A stretch of DNA of 64,000 bases from Saccharothrix carnea (lineage in GTDB: Bacteria > Actinomycetota > Actinomycetes > Mycobacteriales > Pseudonocardiaceae): assembly GCF_003014735.1 (NCBI RefSeq), contig NZ_PYAX01000002.1:496001-560000 (forward strand). The letters run 5' to 3'. Positions within the stretch are counted from its first letter, which is position 1. Each line of letters begins with the position of its first letter. Position numbers and translations under genes: made by a program. The notes under the pieces are model-generated. The model did not search any database. It was not told the origin of the DNA and saw only the letters and a list, made by a program, of their open reading frames with translations. Shown here one piece after another: positions 42,526-51,942 of the stretch.

Positions 42526-42906
42526 ATGATCCAAGTCCTGGCGACCGCGTTGACGGTCGTCGCGGTGGCCGCCGCGCTCTGGGCGCTGGTGCTGGCCGTG
42601 CTCGACCACCCGATCACCTTGCGCACCAAGCCGACGCTCGGGCTGGCCGGTGTCGTCCTGCTGCTGGAGGTCGGGCTGCTGGTACAGGCCGTGATCGGCG
42701 TGGTGGCGCTGCTCGGCTCGGACCGCGAGCTGGACCGGGCGACGTTCGCCGGCTACCTGGTCGGCGTGGCCGTCGTGCTGCCGCTCGGCGCGGTGTGGTC
42801 GGTCGCCGAACGGTCGCGGTGGGGCGCGGGCGTGCTGACCGTGACGTGCCTGAGCGTGCCGGTGATGGTCCTGCGGCTCAACCAGCTGTGGGCCGGCCAT
42901 GGGTGA
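42526..42906 (+). CDS. Four-TM membrane protein under BlaI-like control
   Basis: A 126-residue integral membrane protein with four helices (about 3-25, 38-62, 72-92, 98-118). No catalytic motif or family recognised. It overlaps the ccsB start by 8 bp. The BlaI-like boxes just upstream suggest a cell-envelope stress role. Confidence 0.8.
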   Translation: MIQVLATALTVVAVAAALWALVLAVLDHPITLRTKPTLGLAGVVLLLEVGLLVQAVIGVVALLGSDRELDRATFAGYLVGVAVVLPLGAVWSVAERSRWGAGVLTVTCLSVPVMVLRLNQLWAGHG

Positions 42907-43780
42907 CCGCCTGGCGACGCCCGCCCTGCTCAGCGACTGGCTGTTCACCAGCGCGTTCGGCGTCTACATGCTCGCCGCCCTGCTGTGCTCGGCCGAGTAC
43001 GCCCTGACCAGGCACGCGGCGGCCCCGCCGTCGTTCGCGGTGCGGCTGGGGCGGTCCGGTGTCGCGCTGACCGTCCTGGGTGGACTGCTGCACCTCGGCT
43101 CGGTCGCGCTGCGCGGTGTCGCGACCGGCCGCGTGCCGTGGGGCAACATGTACGAGTACCTGTCCGCGGTCGGGCTCATCGCCGTCGTCGCGTGGCTGTA
43201 CGTGGTGTCCCGGTACGACCTGCGCCGGATGTCGGTGTTCGTGCTGCTGCCGATCGCGTCGCTGCTGTTCCTGGCGGGCAACCGGCTCTACGCCGAGGCC
43301 GCGCCGCTCGTGCCGCCGCTGCGCTCGTACTGGATCGTCGTCCACGTCGCCGCGGCGATCATGGCCAGCGGCGTGTTCCTGCTGTCCGGTGTGGTCAGTG
43401 CCCTGCACCTGGTCGGCAGCGGCGAGTTCGCGCGCAAGGGCAAGCCGCGCCCGACCCGGCTGCCGCCCGCCGAGGAGCTGGACAAGATCGCCTACCGCAC
43501 GGGTGCGGTCGGGTTCCTGACGCTGACGTTCGCGATCATCACCGGCGCGGTGTGGGCCGAGCAGGCGTGGGGCCGGTTCTGGGGCTGGGACCCGAAGGAG
43601 ACGGTCGCGTTCGTGTCGTGGGTCTGCTACGCCGCCTACCTGCACGCCCGTGCCACGGCGGGCTGGCGTGGCCGGCGCTCGGCGTGGCTGAACGTCGTCG
43701 GCCTGGTCGTGGTGCTGTTCAACCTGTTCTTCGTCAACCTGGTCGCGGTCGGCCTGCACTCCTACGCGGGGGTCGACTGA
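42899..43780 (+). CDS. ccsB: Cytochrome c biogenesis protein CcsB
   Basis: A 293-residue haem-handling membrane protein with about eight helices. The tryptophan-rich WWD segment reads AWGRFWGWDPKET, with flanking His residues (HLGSVALRG, LHARAT) as haem ligands. CcsB works with CcsA/ResB in attaching haem to apocytochromes c. ATG at 42899 overlaps the preceding gene. The 3' end overlaps the convergent GlxA-type gene by 19 bp. No ResB is nearby, so the partner is elsewhere. Confidence 0.88.
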   Translation: MGDRLATPALLSDWLFTSAFGVYMLAALLCSAEYALTRHAAAPPSFAVRLGRSGVALTVLGGLLHLGSVALRGVATGRVPWGNMYEYLSAVGLIAVVAWLYVVSRYDLRRMSVFVLLPIASLLFLAGNRLYAEAAPLVPPLRSYWIVVHVAAAIMASGVFLLSGVVSALHLVGSGEFARKGKPRPTRLPPAEELDKIAYRTGAVGFLTLTFAIITGAVWAEQAWGRFWGWDPKETVAFVSWVCYAAYLHARATAGWRGRRSAWLNVVGLVVVLFNLFFVNLVAVGLHSYAGVD

Positions 43781-44724
43781 GCGGGTCGGCGGAAGGCGGA
43801 GCGGTAGGCGTGGGGGTTGGTGCCGACGACCCGCTTGAACCGGTCCCGGAACGCGGTGGGCGAGCCGAAGCCGACCCGTGCGGCGATCCGGTCGACCGGG
43901 TGGTCGGTGGCCTCCAGCAGGTGCTGCGCCCGGCGGATGCGCGTGAGGTGCAGCCACCGCAGCGGTGTCGTGCCGGTCTGCTCGCGGAAGCGGCGGTTGA
44001 GGGTGCGGGTGCTCATGCCCGCCCGCGCGGCGATCCGGTCCAGGCTCAGGTCGTGCGCGCAGTTGTCCTCCATCCACCGCAGCACGGGTTCGAGCGCGGA
44101 ACCGCGGGGCGCGGGCGGCTGCTCGTGCACGATGAACTGGGCCTGACCGCCCTCGCGTTCCAGCGGCATCACCGACAGGCGGGCGGCGTCGGCGGCGACC
44201 GCGGAGCCGTGGTCCCGGCGGATCAGGTGCAGGCACAGGTCCAGCCCGGCGGCGGCACCGGCCGAGGTGAGCAGCCGGCCGTTGTCCACGTAGAGGACGT
44301 CCGGGTCCACGTCGATCCCGGGGTGACGTGCGGCGAGCGCGGCGGCACCCGCCCAGTGGGTCGTGGCGCGCAGCCCGTCGAGCAGGCCGGTCGCCGCGAG
44401 GATGAACGCGCCCGAGCAGATGGACGCGAGCCGCGCGCCACCCGCGTGCGCGCGCCGGAGCGCGTCCAGTACCTCGTCCGGGACCCGCGCGGTGCCGTCA
44501 GCGCAACCGGGCACGATCACCGTGTCCGCGTCGGCCACGGCGTCCAGGCGGTACGGCGCTTGGAGGGTGAACGCGCCCGCGTCGACCGTGGGCGTGACAC
44601 CGCAGATCAGGACGCGGTAGGCGGGTTCGCCCTCGGGCAGTCGGACGCGGGTGAACACCTCGATCGGCGTGGACAGGTCGAACGGCACCACTCCGTCGAG
44701 GGCGAGCACGGCCACGGTGTGCAT
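43762..44724 (-). CDS. GlxA family AraC-type regulator (DJ-1/PfpI + HTH)
   Basis: A 320-residue regulator. Residues about 1-170 are a DJ-1/PfpI amidase-like domain (VAVLALDGVVPFDLSTPIEVF, LASICSGAFILAATGLLDG with the nucleophile-position Cys). Residues about 215-315 are an AraC double helix-turn-helix (LSLDRIAARAGMSTRTLNRRFREQTG). Members often control amino-acid-derivative or carnitine catabolism. It is divergent from the ceramidase gene. Confidence 0.9.
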   Translation of the reverse strand: MHTVAVLALDGVVPFDLSTPIEVFTRVRLPEGEPAYRVLICGVTPTVDAGAFTLQAPYRLDAVADADTVIVPGCADGTARVPDEVLDALRRAHAGGARLASICSGAFILAATGLLDGLRATTHWAGAAALAARHPGIDVDPDVLYVDNGRLLTSAGAAAGLDLCLHLIRRDHGSAVAADAARLSVMPLEREGGQAQFIVHEQPPAPRGSALEPVLRWMEDNCAHDLSLDRIAARAGMSTRTLNRRFREQTGTTPLRWLHLTRIRRAQHLLEATDHPVDRIAARVGFGSPTAFRDRFKRVVGTNPHAYRSAFRRPAQSTPA

Positions 44725-44885
44725 GCGGGGACCGTAGCGCCGCGCCGTCGAGCGGTGGCGTCACTCCGGCTGGAACGTCCCGCGCAGGACTGACGAAGGC
44801 TTGCCCGCGTGGCCCGGATCACCTACCGTCGAGTAAAAGTGAAGACGTTTCGCGTATGGCGAACCGGGTTGGTCGGGGAGTGCGG

Positions 44886-46892
44886 ATGCGGGTCTCACGA
44901 CGGTCGTTGGCGGCAACGGCGCTGGTCGGCGCGCTGGTCGTGGTCGGGCTGCCGGTCGCGGACGCCGCGCCGGAGCCCTACCTGGTCGGCCGGGGCATCG
45001 CCGACGTCACCGGTCCCGCCGCCGAGAACGGGATGATGGGGTACTCGGCGTTCGACCAGAAGACCACCGGCATCCACCAGCGCCAGCGCTCCCGCGCGTA
45101 CGTCGTGGTCGACCAGGCCACCGGCAAGCGCGTCGCGTACGTCAACGCGGACCTGGCGATGATCTTCCGCGCGGTGCAGGAAGAGGTGCTGGCCAAGCTC
45201 CAGGCCCGGTACGGCTCGCTCTACACCCGCGAGAACGTGCTGCTGTCCGCCACCCACACGCACGCCGGGCCGGGCGGCTACTCGCACAACCTCGCCTACA
45301 ACCTCTCGATCCTCGGCCTGCAACCGCAGACGCTCGCCGCGATCACCGATGGCATCACGGAGTCGATCGTGGCGGCGCACGAGGACCTCAAGCCCGGCGA
45401 GCTGTCGCTGGGACGCGGCGAGCTGACCGATGCCAGCGTGAACCGCTCGCGGGTCGCGTTCGAGCGCAACCCCGACAAGGGCCACTTCCCCCGGGCCATC
45501 GACCCGGCGATGACGGTGCTGAAGTTCCGGCAGAACGGCGCGGACGTCGGCGCGATCAGCTGGTTCGCCACCCACAACACGTCGATGACCAACAAGAACA
45601 CGCTGATCAGCCCGGACAACAAGGGTTACGCGTCCTACCAGTGGGAGCACGACGACCGCGGTGTGCGGTACCTGGAGGACCGGCCCGGGTTCGTCGCCGC
45701 GTTCCCCAACACGAACGCGGGCGACATGTCGCCGAACCTCGACCTGCGCCCCGGTTCCGGGCCGACCGAGGACGAGGTCGAGAACACCCGGATCATCGGC
45801 GAGCGGCAGAACCGCAAGGCGCAGCAGGTGTTCGCCGGACCGCAGACCCCGGTCACCGGCTCGGTGGACTACCGGATGCGGTTCGTGGACATGTCCGCGG
45901 TCACGGTCGACGGCCGGTACACCACCGACGGCAGGCCCGGCACCACGTGCCCTGGCGTGGTCGGCGCGTCCACCATGGCGGGCAGCGTGGAGGACGGCCC
46001 CGCGATCCCCGGCTTCAGCGAGGGCATGACGAGCCCGCTGAAGGCGCTGTTCGAGCCGCTGGACGTCGAGGTGCCGCAGTGGCTGCGCGACTGCCAGTAC
46101 CCGAAGGCGTCGCTGGTGCCGACCGGGCTGGTGCAGGCCACGCCGAACGTGCTGCCGCTGCAGATCGTGAAGATCGGGCCGCTGCACCTGGTCGCCGTGC
46201 CGGGCGAGGTGACGATCGTGGCCGGTCTGCGGATCCGGCGCGCGGTGGCCGCCGAGGCGGGCGTGCCGCTGGAGAACGTGCTGGTGCAGGGCTACGCCAA
46301 CGACTACAGCCAGTACGTGACCACGCCGGAGGAGTACGACCTCCAGCAGTACGAGGGCGGCTCCACGCTGTTCGGCCGCCACACCCTGCCCGCCTACCAG
46401 CAGGAGTTCGCCGAGCTCGCCGCGTCACTGCGGGCGGGCACGCCCCTGGCTCCCGGCGCGACGCCGACCAAGCCGCCGTTCACCGGCATCAACCTCCAGA
46501 CCGGCGTGGTGTTCGACGACAAGGCGCCGTGGCACTCGTTCGGCCAGGTGCTGACCCAACCCGCCGCCGGCTACGCCCGCGGCCAGACCGCCACGGCGGT
46601 GTTCGTCACCGGCCACCCGAAGAACAACCTGCGCCGCAACGGCACGTTCCTGGAGGTCCAGCGCCTGGTCGGCGGCACGTGGACGCGGCACGCCGACGAC
46701 GGCGACTGGTCCACCCGCTACCGCTGGCAGCGCGAGGGCGTGGCGAACTCCACCGCCACGATCACGTGGACCATCCCGGCCGACACCCCGGCGGCGCAGT
46801 ACCGCATCGTGCACCACGGCGACTGGAAGAGCGGCTGGACCGGCGCGATCACCCCGTTCAGCGGCACGACCAGAACGTTCACCGTCGGCTAG
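44886..46892 (+). CDS. Secreted neutral ceramidase
   Basis: A 668-residue exported neutral/alkaline ceramidase. The signal peptide ends near PVADAAP. Motifs are LLSATHTHAGPGGYS with zinc His, WFATHNTSM and NTNAGDMSPNLD with the catalytic Ser (GDxSPN). A C-terminal immunoglobulin-like domain follows (about 530-668). It cleaves the amide of ceramides. ATG at 44886 is preferred: GGGGAG lies 5 nt upstream. The ATG at 44856 would add 10 residues ahead of the signal. Confidence 0.9.
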   Translation: MRVSRRSLAATALVGALVVVGLPVADAAPEPYLVGRGIADVTGPAAENGMMGYSAFDQKTTGIHQRQRSRAYVVVDQATGKRVAYVNADLAMIFRAVQEEVLAKLQARYGSLYTRENVLLSATHTHAGPGGYSHNLAYNLSILGLQPQTLAAITDGITESIVAAHEDLKPGELSLGRGELTDASVNRSRVAFERNPDKGHFPRAIDPAMTVLKFRQNGADVGAISWFATHNTSMTNKNTLISPDNKGYASYQWEHDDRGVRYLEDRPGFVAAFPNTNAGDMSPNLDLRPGSGPTEDEVENTRIIGERQNRKAQQVFAGPQTPVTGSVDYRMRFVDMSAVTVDGRYTTDGRPGTTCPGVVGASTMAGSVEDGPAIPGFSEGMTSPLKALFEPLDVEVPQWLRDCQYPKASLVPTGLVQATPNVLPLQIVKIGPLHLVAVPGEVTIVAGLRIRRAVAAEAGVPLENVLVQGYANDYSQYVTTPEEYDLQQYEGGSTLFGRHTLPAYQQEFAELAASLRAGTPLAPGATPTKPPFTGINLQTGVVFDDKAPWHSFGQVLTQPAAGYARGQTATAVFVTGHPKNNLRRNGTFLEVQRLVGGTWTRHADDGDWSTRYRWQREGVANSTATITWTIPADTPAAQYRIVHHGDWKSGWTGAITPFSGTTRTFTVG

Positions 46893-46939
46893 CGCCGGTG
46901 GCGGCCGGGAACCTCCACCAGGGCGCCTCCCGGCGCTAG
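46889..46939. terminator. Inverted repeat spanning both convergent stop codons
   Basis: CTAGCGCCGG at 46889-46898 pairs with CCGGCGCTAG at 46930-46939. The TAG stop of the ceramidase and the TAG stop of the DUF6098 gene both lie inside the arms. The 31-nt loop contains further GGTGG/CCACC pairing. Confidence 0.6.
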
Positions 46940-47373
46940 CCCTCGCGGTCCAGCGGGCCCCAGTTCGTGGCGGCGTGCTCGTCCACCAGGCGCTCGCACT
47001 CGGCCAGCGCCTCGTCGGTGATCCACCCGATCGGGTGACGGCACTCGACCAGGGGCTCGTTGTCCGGGCCGCGGCCGACCTCGTCGCCCTCCAGGATCCA
47101 CGGCCGGGTGCCCGGACCACGGCGTTCCCGCAGGTGGCGGTAGTCGTGCAGGCGGCGGGCGACCCACAGCCGCAAGGGTCGGTCACCCCACCACGGTTCG
47201 ATCGCCAGCGAGTTGGCGGACAGACCGGGCAGCCGCACGCCGCTCAGGCCGTCCCGGCTGCACCGGTCGCTGTCCGCCTCCGGGCCCTGTGACCAGCGCA
47301 CGTACAGCTCACGCGCGGGTGCCCGGTCCTCGACCAGGGCGACCAGGTCGGCGAGGTCGGCGAAGGTGCGCAT
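46936..47373 (-). CDS. DUF6098 family protein
   Basis: A 145-residue protein with the DUF6098 pattern: ELYVRWSQGPEADSD, GLSGVRLPGLSANSLAIEPWW, RPLRLWVARRLHDYRHLRE and GPDNEPLVECRHPIGWI. Function unknown. It is divergent from the Rieske-FAD gene. Confidence 0.85.
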   Translation of the reverse strand: MRTFADLADLVALVEDRAPARELYVRWSQGPEADSDRCSRDGLSGVRLPGLSANSLAIEPWWGDRPLRLWVARRLHDYRHLRERRGPGTRPWILEGDEVGRGPDNEPLVECRHPIGWITDEALAECERLVDEHAATNWGPLDREG

Positions 47374-47434
47374 GAGCCGGGGTTACCGCGTGGGCGGAGG
47401 TTCGAACGCGGATGGCCCGGGTATCAGCTAAAGC

Positions 47435-48943
47435 ATGACCGAAGCGACCACGACTGCCCGCCACTCCCTGTGGTCGGAAGCTATCCCGCACGGCCGGTTC
47501 CCCGTGCTCAACGGTGAGACCGCGGTGGACGTCGCGGTGGTCGGCGGCGGCATCGCCGGTATCACCACGGCGTTGCTGCTCAAGCGCGCGGGCCTGCGGG
47601 TCGTGGTGGTGGAGGCCGACCGGGTGGGCAGCGGTGTCAGCGGCAACAACACCGCCAAGGTCACCGCCCTGCAGTCCACTGTGTACTCGACCATCGAGCG
47701 CAAGCACGGCGCCGAGGCCGCGGCGGACTACGCCAACGGCAACACGGCCGCCGTGGAGAGGGTCGCGTCGCTGGTGTCCGAACTGGGCCTCGACTGCGAC
47801 CTGCGGCGGCTGCCCGCGTACACCTTCGCGTTCGACGAGCAGGACCTGCCCACGATCGAGGACGAGGCCAAGGCCGCGGTCAAGGCGGGGCTGCCGGTGT
47901 CCCGCGATCGCGGCGAGCTGATGGGCGTGCCGTTCCCGGTGGCCGGTGCGGTGCGGCTGGACGACCAGCTGGCGATCCACCCGGTGAAGTACGTGCGCGG
48001 CCTGGCCGAGGTCGTGGACGGCGACGGCTCGCGGGTCTACGAGGCGAGCCGGGTGCTGCGCATCGAGGACGGCACGCCGACCCGCGTCCACACCGACCGG
48101 GGCACGGTCGTCGCCGAACGAGTGGTGATCGCCACGCACTACCCGATCCTCGACCGGGGCCTGTACTTCGCCCGCCTGGAGCCGATGCGCTCGTACTGCG
48201 TGGCGGTCCGGCTCGCGTCGGGCACACCGCCGACGGGCCTGGCGATCAGCGCGGGCAGCCCGACGTGGTCGCTGGCGCGGTCCGGCGACCTGCTGATCGT
48301 GGCCGGGCAGGGCCACCCGACCGGCGAGTCGCCCGGTGAGCCGTACGACGAGCTGACCAAGTTCGCCGCCGAGCACTGGGACGTCGCCGAGGTCACCCAC
48401 CGCTGGTCCGCGCAGGACCCGACCTCCTACGACAACCTGCCGATGATCGGCCCCTACACACCGGGATCGTCCACGTTGTACGGCGCGACCGGGTTCATGA
48501 AGTGGGGCTTGAGCAACGGCACCATGGCCGCCGAGCTGCTGACCGACCTCGTCGTGGGCCGGGAGAACCCGTTGGCCGACCGGTTCAGCCCGCACCGGCT
48601 GAGCCTCGGGTCGGCGCCCAAGCTGGCGAAGCTGAACGCGAAGGTGGCCGTCGACCTGGTCGGCGACCGGCTGAAGTCGGCCGAGGTCGACTCGGTGGCG
48701 GACGTGCCGGTCGGCGAGGCGCGGGTGGTGCGCGACGGCTCCGGCAAGGCCGGGGTGTACCGGGACGAGACGGGAGGCGTGCACGGCGTGTCGTTGCGCT
48801 GCACGCACCTGGGCTGCCTGGTGCGGTTCAACTCCGCCGAGCGCAGCTGGGACTGCCCGTGCCACGGGTCGCGGTTCGACGTGGACGGCGCGGTGCTCGA
48901 AGGCCCGGCGACCAAGCCGCTGCCGCGCCGCGATCCCGCCTGA
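47435..48943 (+). CDS. FAD-dependent oxidoreductase with C-terminal Rieske domain
   Basis: A 502-residue fusion. Residues about 30-370 are a DAO-type flavin oxidoreductase ([41 protein letters not shown]). Residues about 400-500 form a Rieske [2Fe-2S] domain with CTHLGC and CPCHGSRFD ligands. Electron transfer between flavin and Rieske centre is expected. It is coupled to the ligase gene (TGATG). Substrate unknown. Confidence 0.9.
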   Translation: MTEATTTARHSLWSEAIPHGRFPVLNGETAVDVAVVGGGIAGITTALLLKRAGLRVVVVEADRVGSGVSGNNTAKVTALQSTVYSTIERKHGAEAAADYANGNTAAVERVASLVSELGLDCDLRRLPAYTFAFDEQDLPTIEDEAKAAVKAGLPVSRDRGELMGVPFPVAGAVRLDDQLAIHPVKYVRGLAEVVDGDGSRVYEASRVLRIEDGTPTRVHTDRGTVVAERVVIATHYPILDRGLYFARLEPMRSYCVAVRLASGTPPTGLAISAGSPTWSLARSGDLLIVAGQGHPTGESPGEPYDELTKFAAEHWDVAEVTHRWSAQDPTSYDNLPMIGPYTPGSSTLYGATGFMKWGLSNGTMAAELLTDLVVGRENPLADRFSPHRLSLGSAPKLAKLNAKVAVDLVGDRLKSAEVDSVADVPVGEARVVRDGSGKAGVYRDETGGVHGVSLRCTHLGCLVRFNSAERSWDCPCHGSRFDVDGAVLEGPATKPLPRRDPA

Positions 48944-50016
48944 TGACGGTGGGTGTCGAGGAGGAGTTCCTCCTCGTGGATCCGGCGACCCGGCGTCCGG
49001 TGGCCCGTGCGGCCGACGTCCTGGCACGCGTGCGAGACCTGCCGCCGGGCGCCCAGGCGCACCGCGAGCTCAGCGGCGCGCAGGTGGAGTTCGCCAGCGG
49101 TGTGTGCAACGACCTGGGCGAGTTGCGCGACCAGCTCGTGGCGGGTCGGCGCGCGCTGGCCGACGCCGCGCGTGCCGAAGGGCTGTGGCTGGTCGCGTCG
49201 GGCTCACCGCCGCTGGCCGACCCACGACCGGTGTTGAGCGCGGGGGAGAGGTTCGAGCGGGTCGGGGCGGTGTACCGCGCCCAGGTGGACGGCTACCAGT
49301 GCTGCGGCTGCCACGTGCACGTCGGCGTGCCCGAACCGGAGACCGCCGTGCACGTGGTCAACCACCTCCGGCGGTGGCTGCCGACGCTGCTCGCGCTGGG
49401 CGGCAACTCGCCGTTCGACCGGGACCGCGACACCGGGTACGCGAGCTGGCGGATGATGGACCAGGCGCGGTTCCCCGGCTCGGGCGTGCCGCCGTTCTGC
49501 CGCACCGCCGCCGAGCACGCCGCCCGCGTCGCCAGGCTGGTGGACAGCGGCGCGCTGGTGGACGCGAGTCAGACGTTCTGGCTGGCCAGGCCGTCGCCGA
49601 GGTACCCGACCGTGGAGGTGAGGGTCGCCGACACCGCCGCCACCGTCGACCACTCCGTGCTCCAAGCGGGCCTGACCAGGGCGCTGGTCGACACGGCGCG
49701 GACGGCCGGAGCCGCACCGGAGCTGGACGACCAGGTGCTGGCGGCGGCCGTGTGGTCGGCGGCCCGTTACGGGCTGACCGGTCCGGGCGTCGACCCGCTC
49801 ACCGCGCGGCAGGTGCCCGCCGTCGAGCTGGTGGAGTCCTTGCTGGAGCACGTGTCCGACGCGCTCGGCGACGACCGCGAGCCGATCCACGCCCTCGTGC
49901 GCGACGTGCTCGACCGCGGCACGGGCGCACAGCGGCAGCTGAGCGCGGGATCACCCGAGGCCGCGGTCGATCTGCTCGCGTGCGCACCGACCGGAACGGG
50001 TAGTCCACGGGCATGA
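48943..50016 (+). CDS. Carboxylate-amine ligase, YbdK/glutamate-cysteine ligase type 2
   Basis: A 357-residue GCS2-family enzyme: TVGVEEEFLLVDPATRRPVAR start, REL-type ELSGAQVEFASGVC, CCGCHVHVGVPEPE and the C-terminal PTVEVRVADTAATVD. The family joins a carboxylate to an amine with ATP, as in gamma-glutamylcysteine formation. It is coupled on both sides: TGATG with the Rieske-FAD gene and ATGA with the HDO gene. True glutathione-type ligase or an unrelated acyl-amine ligase cannot be decided. Confidence 0.87.
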   Translation: MTVGVEEEFLLVDPATRRPVARAADVLARVRDLPPGAQAHRELSGAQVEFASGVCNDLGELRDQLVAGRRALADAARAEGLWLVASGSPPLADPRPVLSAGERFERVGAVYRAQVDGYQCCGCHVHVGVPEPETAVHVVNHLRRWLPTLLALGGNSPFDRDRDTGYASWRMMDQARFPGSGVPPFCRTAAEHAARVARLVDSGALVDASQTFWLARPSPRYPTVEVRVADTAATVDHSVLQAGLTRALVDTARTAGAAPELDDQVLAAAVWSAARYGLTGPGVDPLTARQVPAVELVESLLEHVSDALGDDREPIHALVRDVLDRGTGAQRQLSAGSPEAAVDLLACAPTGTGSPRA

Positions 50017-51011
50017 CCACTGTGGACCCTGCTCTCGACCGCGCCGTGCTGCCCGCGCCGCGCGGCCCCCTGTCCGCCGCCGTGCTGGACGCCCTGCGCG
50101 CCGACCCGACGGCGACCGGCCTGCCGTCGCCCGGGTCGCCCGACCCATACGGCGAAGACCTGCAACTGGCCCTGCACGTGTGCTACGAGCTGCACTACCA
50201 GGGCTTCGCGGGCGTGTCGGACGACTGGGAGTGGGATCCTGAGCTGCTGAGGTTCCGCGCCGCGCTCGAACGGGTGTTCCTCGACGCGCTGCGCGCCGAC
50301 GTGCCCGGTGGCGCGGACATCGACGGCGTGCTGGACGAACTGCTGGTCGAACCGGTCGACGGTGTCGGCGTGAGCCACTTCCTCAAGGACGAGGGTGAGT
50401 GGTGGCACATGCGCGAGTACCTGGTGTTGCGCTCGATCTACCACCTCAAGGAGGCCGACCCGCACGCGTGGGTGATCCCCCGGCTGCGCGGTTCGGCGAA
50501 GGCTGCCCTGGTGGCGGTGGAGTTCGACGAGTTCGGCGGCGGGCGCGGCGACCGGATGCACTCGCGGCTGTTCGCCGACCTGCTCGTGGGCGCCGGGCTG
50601 GACCACGGCTACCTGCGGTACCTGGAGCACGCGCCCGCCGTGATGCTGGCGACGGTGAACCTGATGTCGCTGTGCGGGCTGCACCGGTCGCTGCGCGGAT
50701 CCCTGGTCGGGCACTTCGCCGCCGCCGAGATCACCACCGCGCCCAGTGCCGCCCGGATGGCCAAGGCGTTGGCGCGGCTGGACGCGCACCCCGACTGCGT
50801 CGAGTTCTTCACCGAGCACATCGAAGCCGACGCGGTGCACGAACAGGTGATGCGGCGGGACGTGATCGGCGACCTGCTGGCCCGTGAGCCGGAGCTGACC
50901 GAGTCCGTGGTGTTCGGCGTGCAGGCCACGGAACTGCTCGAACAGCGACTCGGCGACCACCTGCTCGGCGCGTGGGAAGAGGGGCAGACGGCGCTCCGCC
51001 TGCCCCTCTAG
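50013..51011 (+). CDS. Haem-oxygenase-like diiron (HDO) family protein
   Basis: A 332-residue all-helical protein of the iron-containing redox enzyme/HDO family. Metal-ligand-type Glu/Asp/His fall in three helices at about 135-151 (REYLVLRSIYHLKEADPH), 170-185 (EFDEFGGGRGDRMHSRLF) and 264-283 (EFFTEHIEADAVHEQVMRRD). Relatives desaturate, hydroxylate or cleave amino acids and amines (SznF, BesC, UndA). ATG overlaps the ligase stop. The product of the adjacent ligase is a plausible substrate. Confidence 0.88.
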   Translation: MTTVDPALDRAVLPAPRGPLSAAVLDALRADPTATGLPSPGSPDPYGEDLQLALHVCYELHYQGFAGVSDDWEWDPELLRFRAALERVFLDALRADVPGGADIDGVLDELLVEPVDGVGVSHFLKDEGEWWHMREYLVLRSIYHLKEADPHAWVIPRLRGSAKAALVAVEFDEFGGGRGDRMHSRLFADLLVGAGLDHGYLRYLEHAPAVMLATVNLMSLCGLHRSLRGSLVGHFAAAEITTAPSAARMAKALARLDAHPDCVEFFTEHIEADAVHEQVMRRDVIGDLLAREPELTESVVFGVQATELLEQRLGDHLLGAWEEGQTALRLPL

Positions 51012-51021
51012 GGAATCGGGG

Positions 51022-51219
51022 TCAACGTCGTTTGCGGTGGCTCGTGTCGCACAGCGGGTAACGCTTGCTGCGGCGGCACGCGCACACCGCGACGACGAAC
51101 CGGTCCGACCGCACCACCGTCCCGTCGTCCGACCGCAGCTCCACCGGCCCCTCCACCAGGACGGGACCACCGGGCACGACGGTCACCACCCGGACGTCCT
51201 GCTCACGCGGCGTCGGCAC
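51022..51219 (-). CDS. CDGSH iron-sulfur domain protein
   Basis: A 65-residue protein ending with CACRRSKRYPLCDTSH, the three-Cys-one-His CDGSH [2Fe-2S] motif (CxCxxSxxxPxCDxxH). The N-terminal half is beta-rich. GTG start at 51219 lies inside the end of the methyltransferase gene (17-bp overlap), so expression is coupled. Convergent to the HDO gene, 10 bp apart. Likely a small electron-transfer or redox-sensor protein. Confidence 0.88.
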   Translation of the reverse strand: MPTPREQDVRVVTVVPGGPVLVEGPVELRSDDGTVVRSDRFVVAVCACRRSKRYPLCDTSHRKRR

Positions 51220-51850
51220 GGATCACCACCAGTTCCTCGTGTTCCTGACCGTTGTCGATGAGCCCGCGCCGGGCCAACCACGCCGCCCTCCCGCGCATCA
51301 CCGGTCCGAACGCGACCGTGCGGCGGGCCACCACCGACGCCTTCAACCCGCCACCGCGCAACTGCCGCAGCGTGACGTCCGGATCGCACAACGCCGAGTG
51401 CACGATCAGGCCCATGCCCTTGTCGGCCAACAACAGCGGCAGCACCGCGCACAGCCGGTCGAGCACGCTGCGCCCGTCCGGCCCGGCGTCCCAGGCGCGT
51501 GCGCGCCCCCGCACCGGCACGTCGACGCTGGGCACGTACGGCGGGTTCGCCGTGACCACGTCGAACTCGCCCTGCCCGACCAGGTCACCGAAGTCACCGT
51601 GCCGCACGCGCACGGTCAACCCGCGCAGCCGGGCGTTGACCCGGGCGGCGAGCAGGGCGCGCCTGCTCAGGTCCACCGCGGTGATCTCGCTCGCGCCGGC
51701 CAGTCCCGAGGCGACCGCCAACGCGCCGGTGCCGGTGCACACGTCGAGCACCCGCCCACCACGGGGCATCCCGGCCTCTTCCAGCGCCTCGGCCATCAGC
51801 CACGTGTCTTCCTGGGGCCGGTACACGCCCGGCGGCCTCCACAACCACAT
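51203..51850 (-). CDS. HemK2/MTQ2-type protein methyltransferase
   Basis: A 215-residue class I methyltransferase with VLDVCTGTGALAVASGLAG, ITAVDLSRRALLAARVNARL and VVTANPPYVPS, the NPPY motif used to methylate Gln or Asn side-chain amides. Starts with the typical YRPQEDTWLMAEAL segment. Likely a release-factor-type glutamine methyltransferase paralogue; the coupling to CDGSH suggests a different substrate. Confidence 0.88.
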   Translation of the reverse strand: MWLWRPPGVYRPQEDTWLMAEALEEAGMPRGGRVLDVCTGTGALAVASGLAGASEITAVDLSRRALLAARVNARLRGLTVRVRHGDFGDLVGQGEFDVVTANPPYVPSVDVPVRGRARAWDAGPDGRSVLDRLCAVLPLLLADKGMGLIVHSALCDPDVTLRQLRGGGLKASVVARRTVAFGPVMRGRAAWLARRGLIDNGQEHEELVVIRADAA

Positions 51851-51942
51851 AGGACTGTGGTTCCCGGACGTCGGGCCGGCAAACGGGAGGAATGGACCGC
51901 GCCGTACGGGGAATCCCCTTGTCCCGGAGGCAGGGAGGTCGG

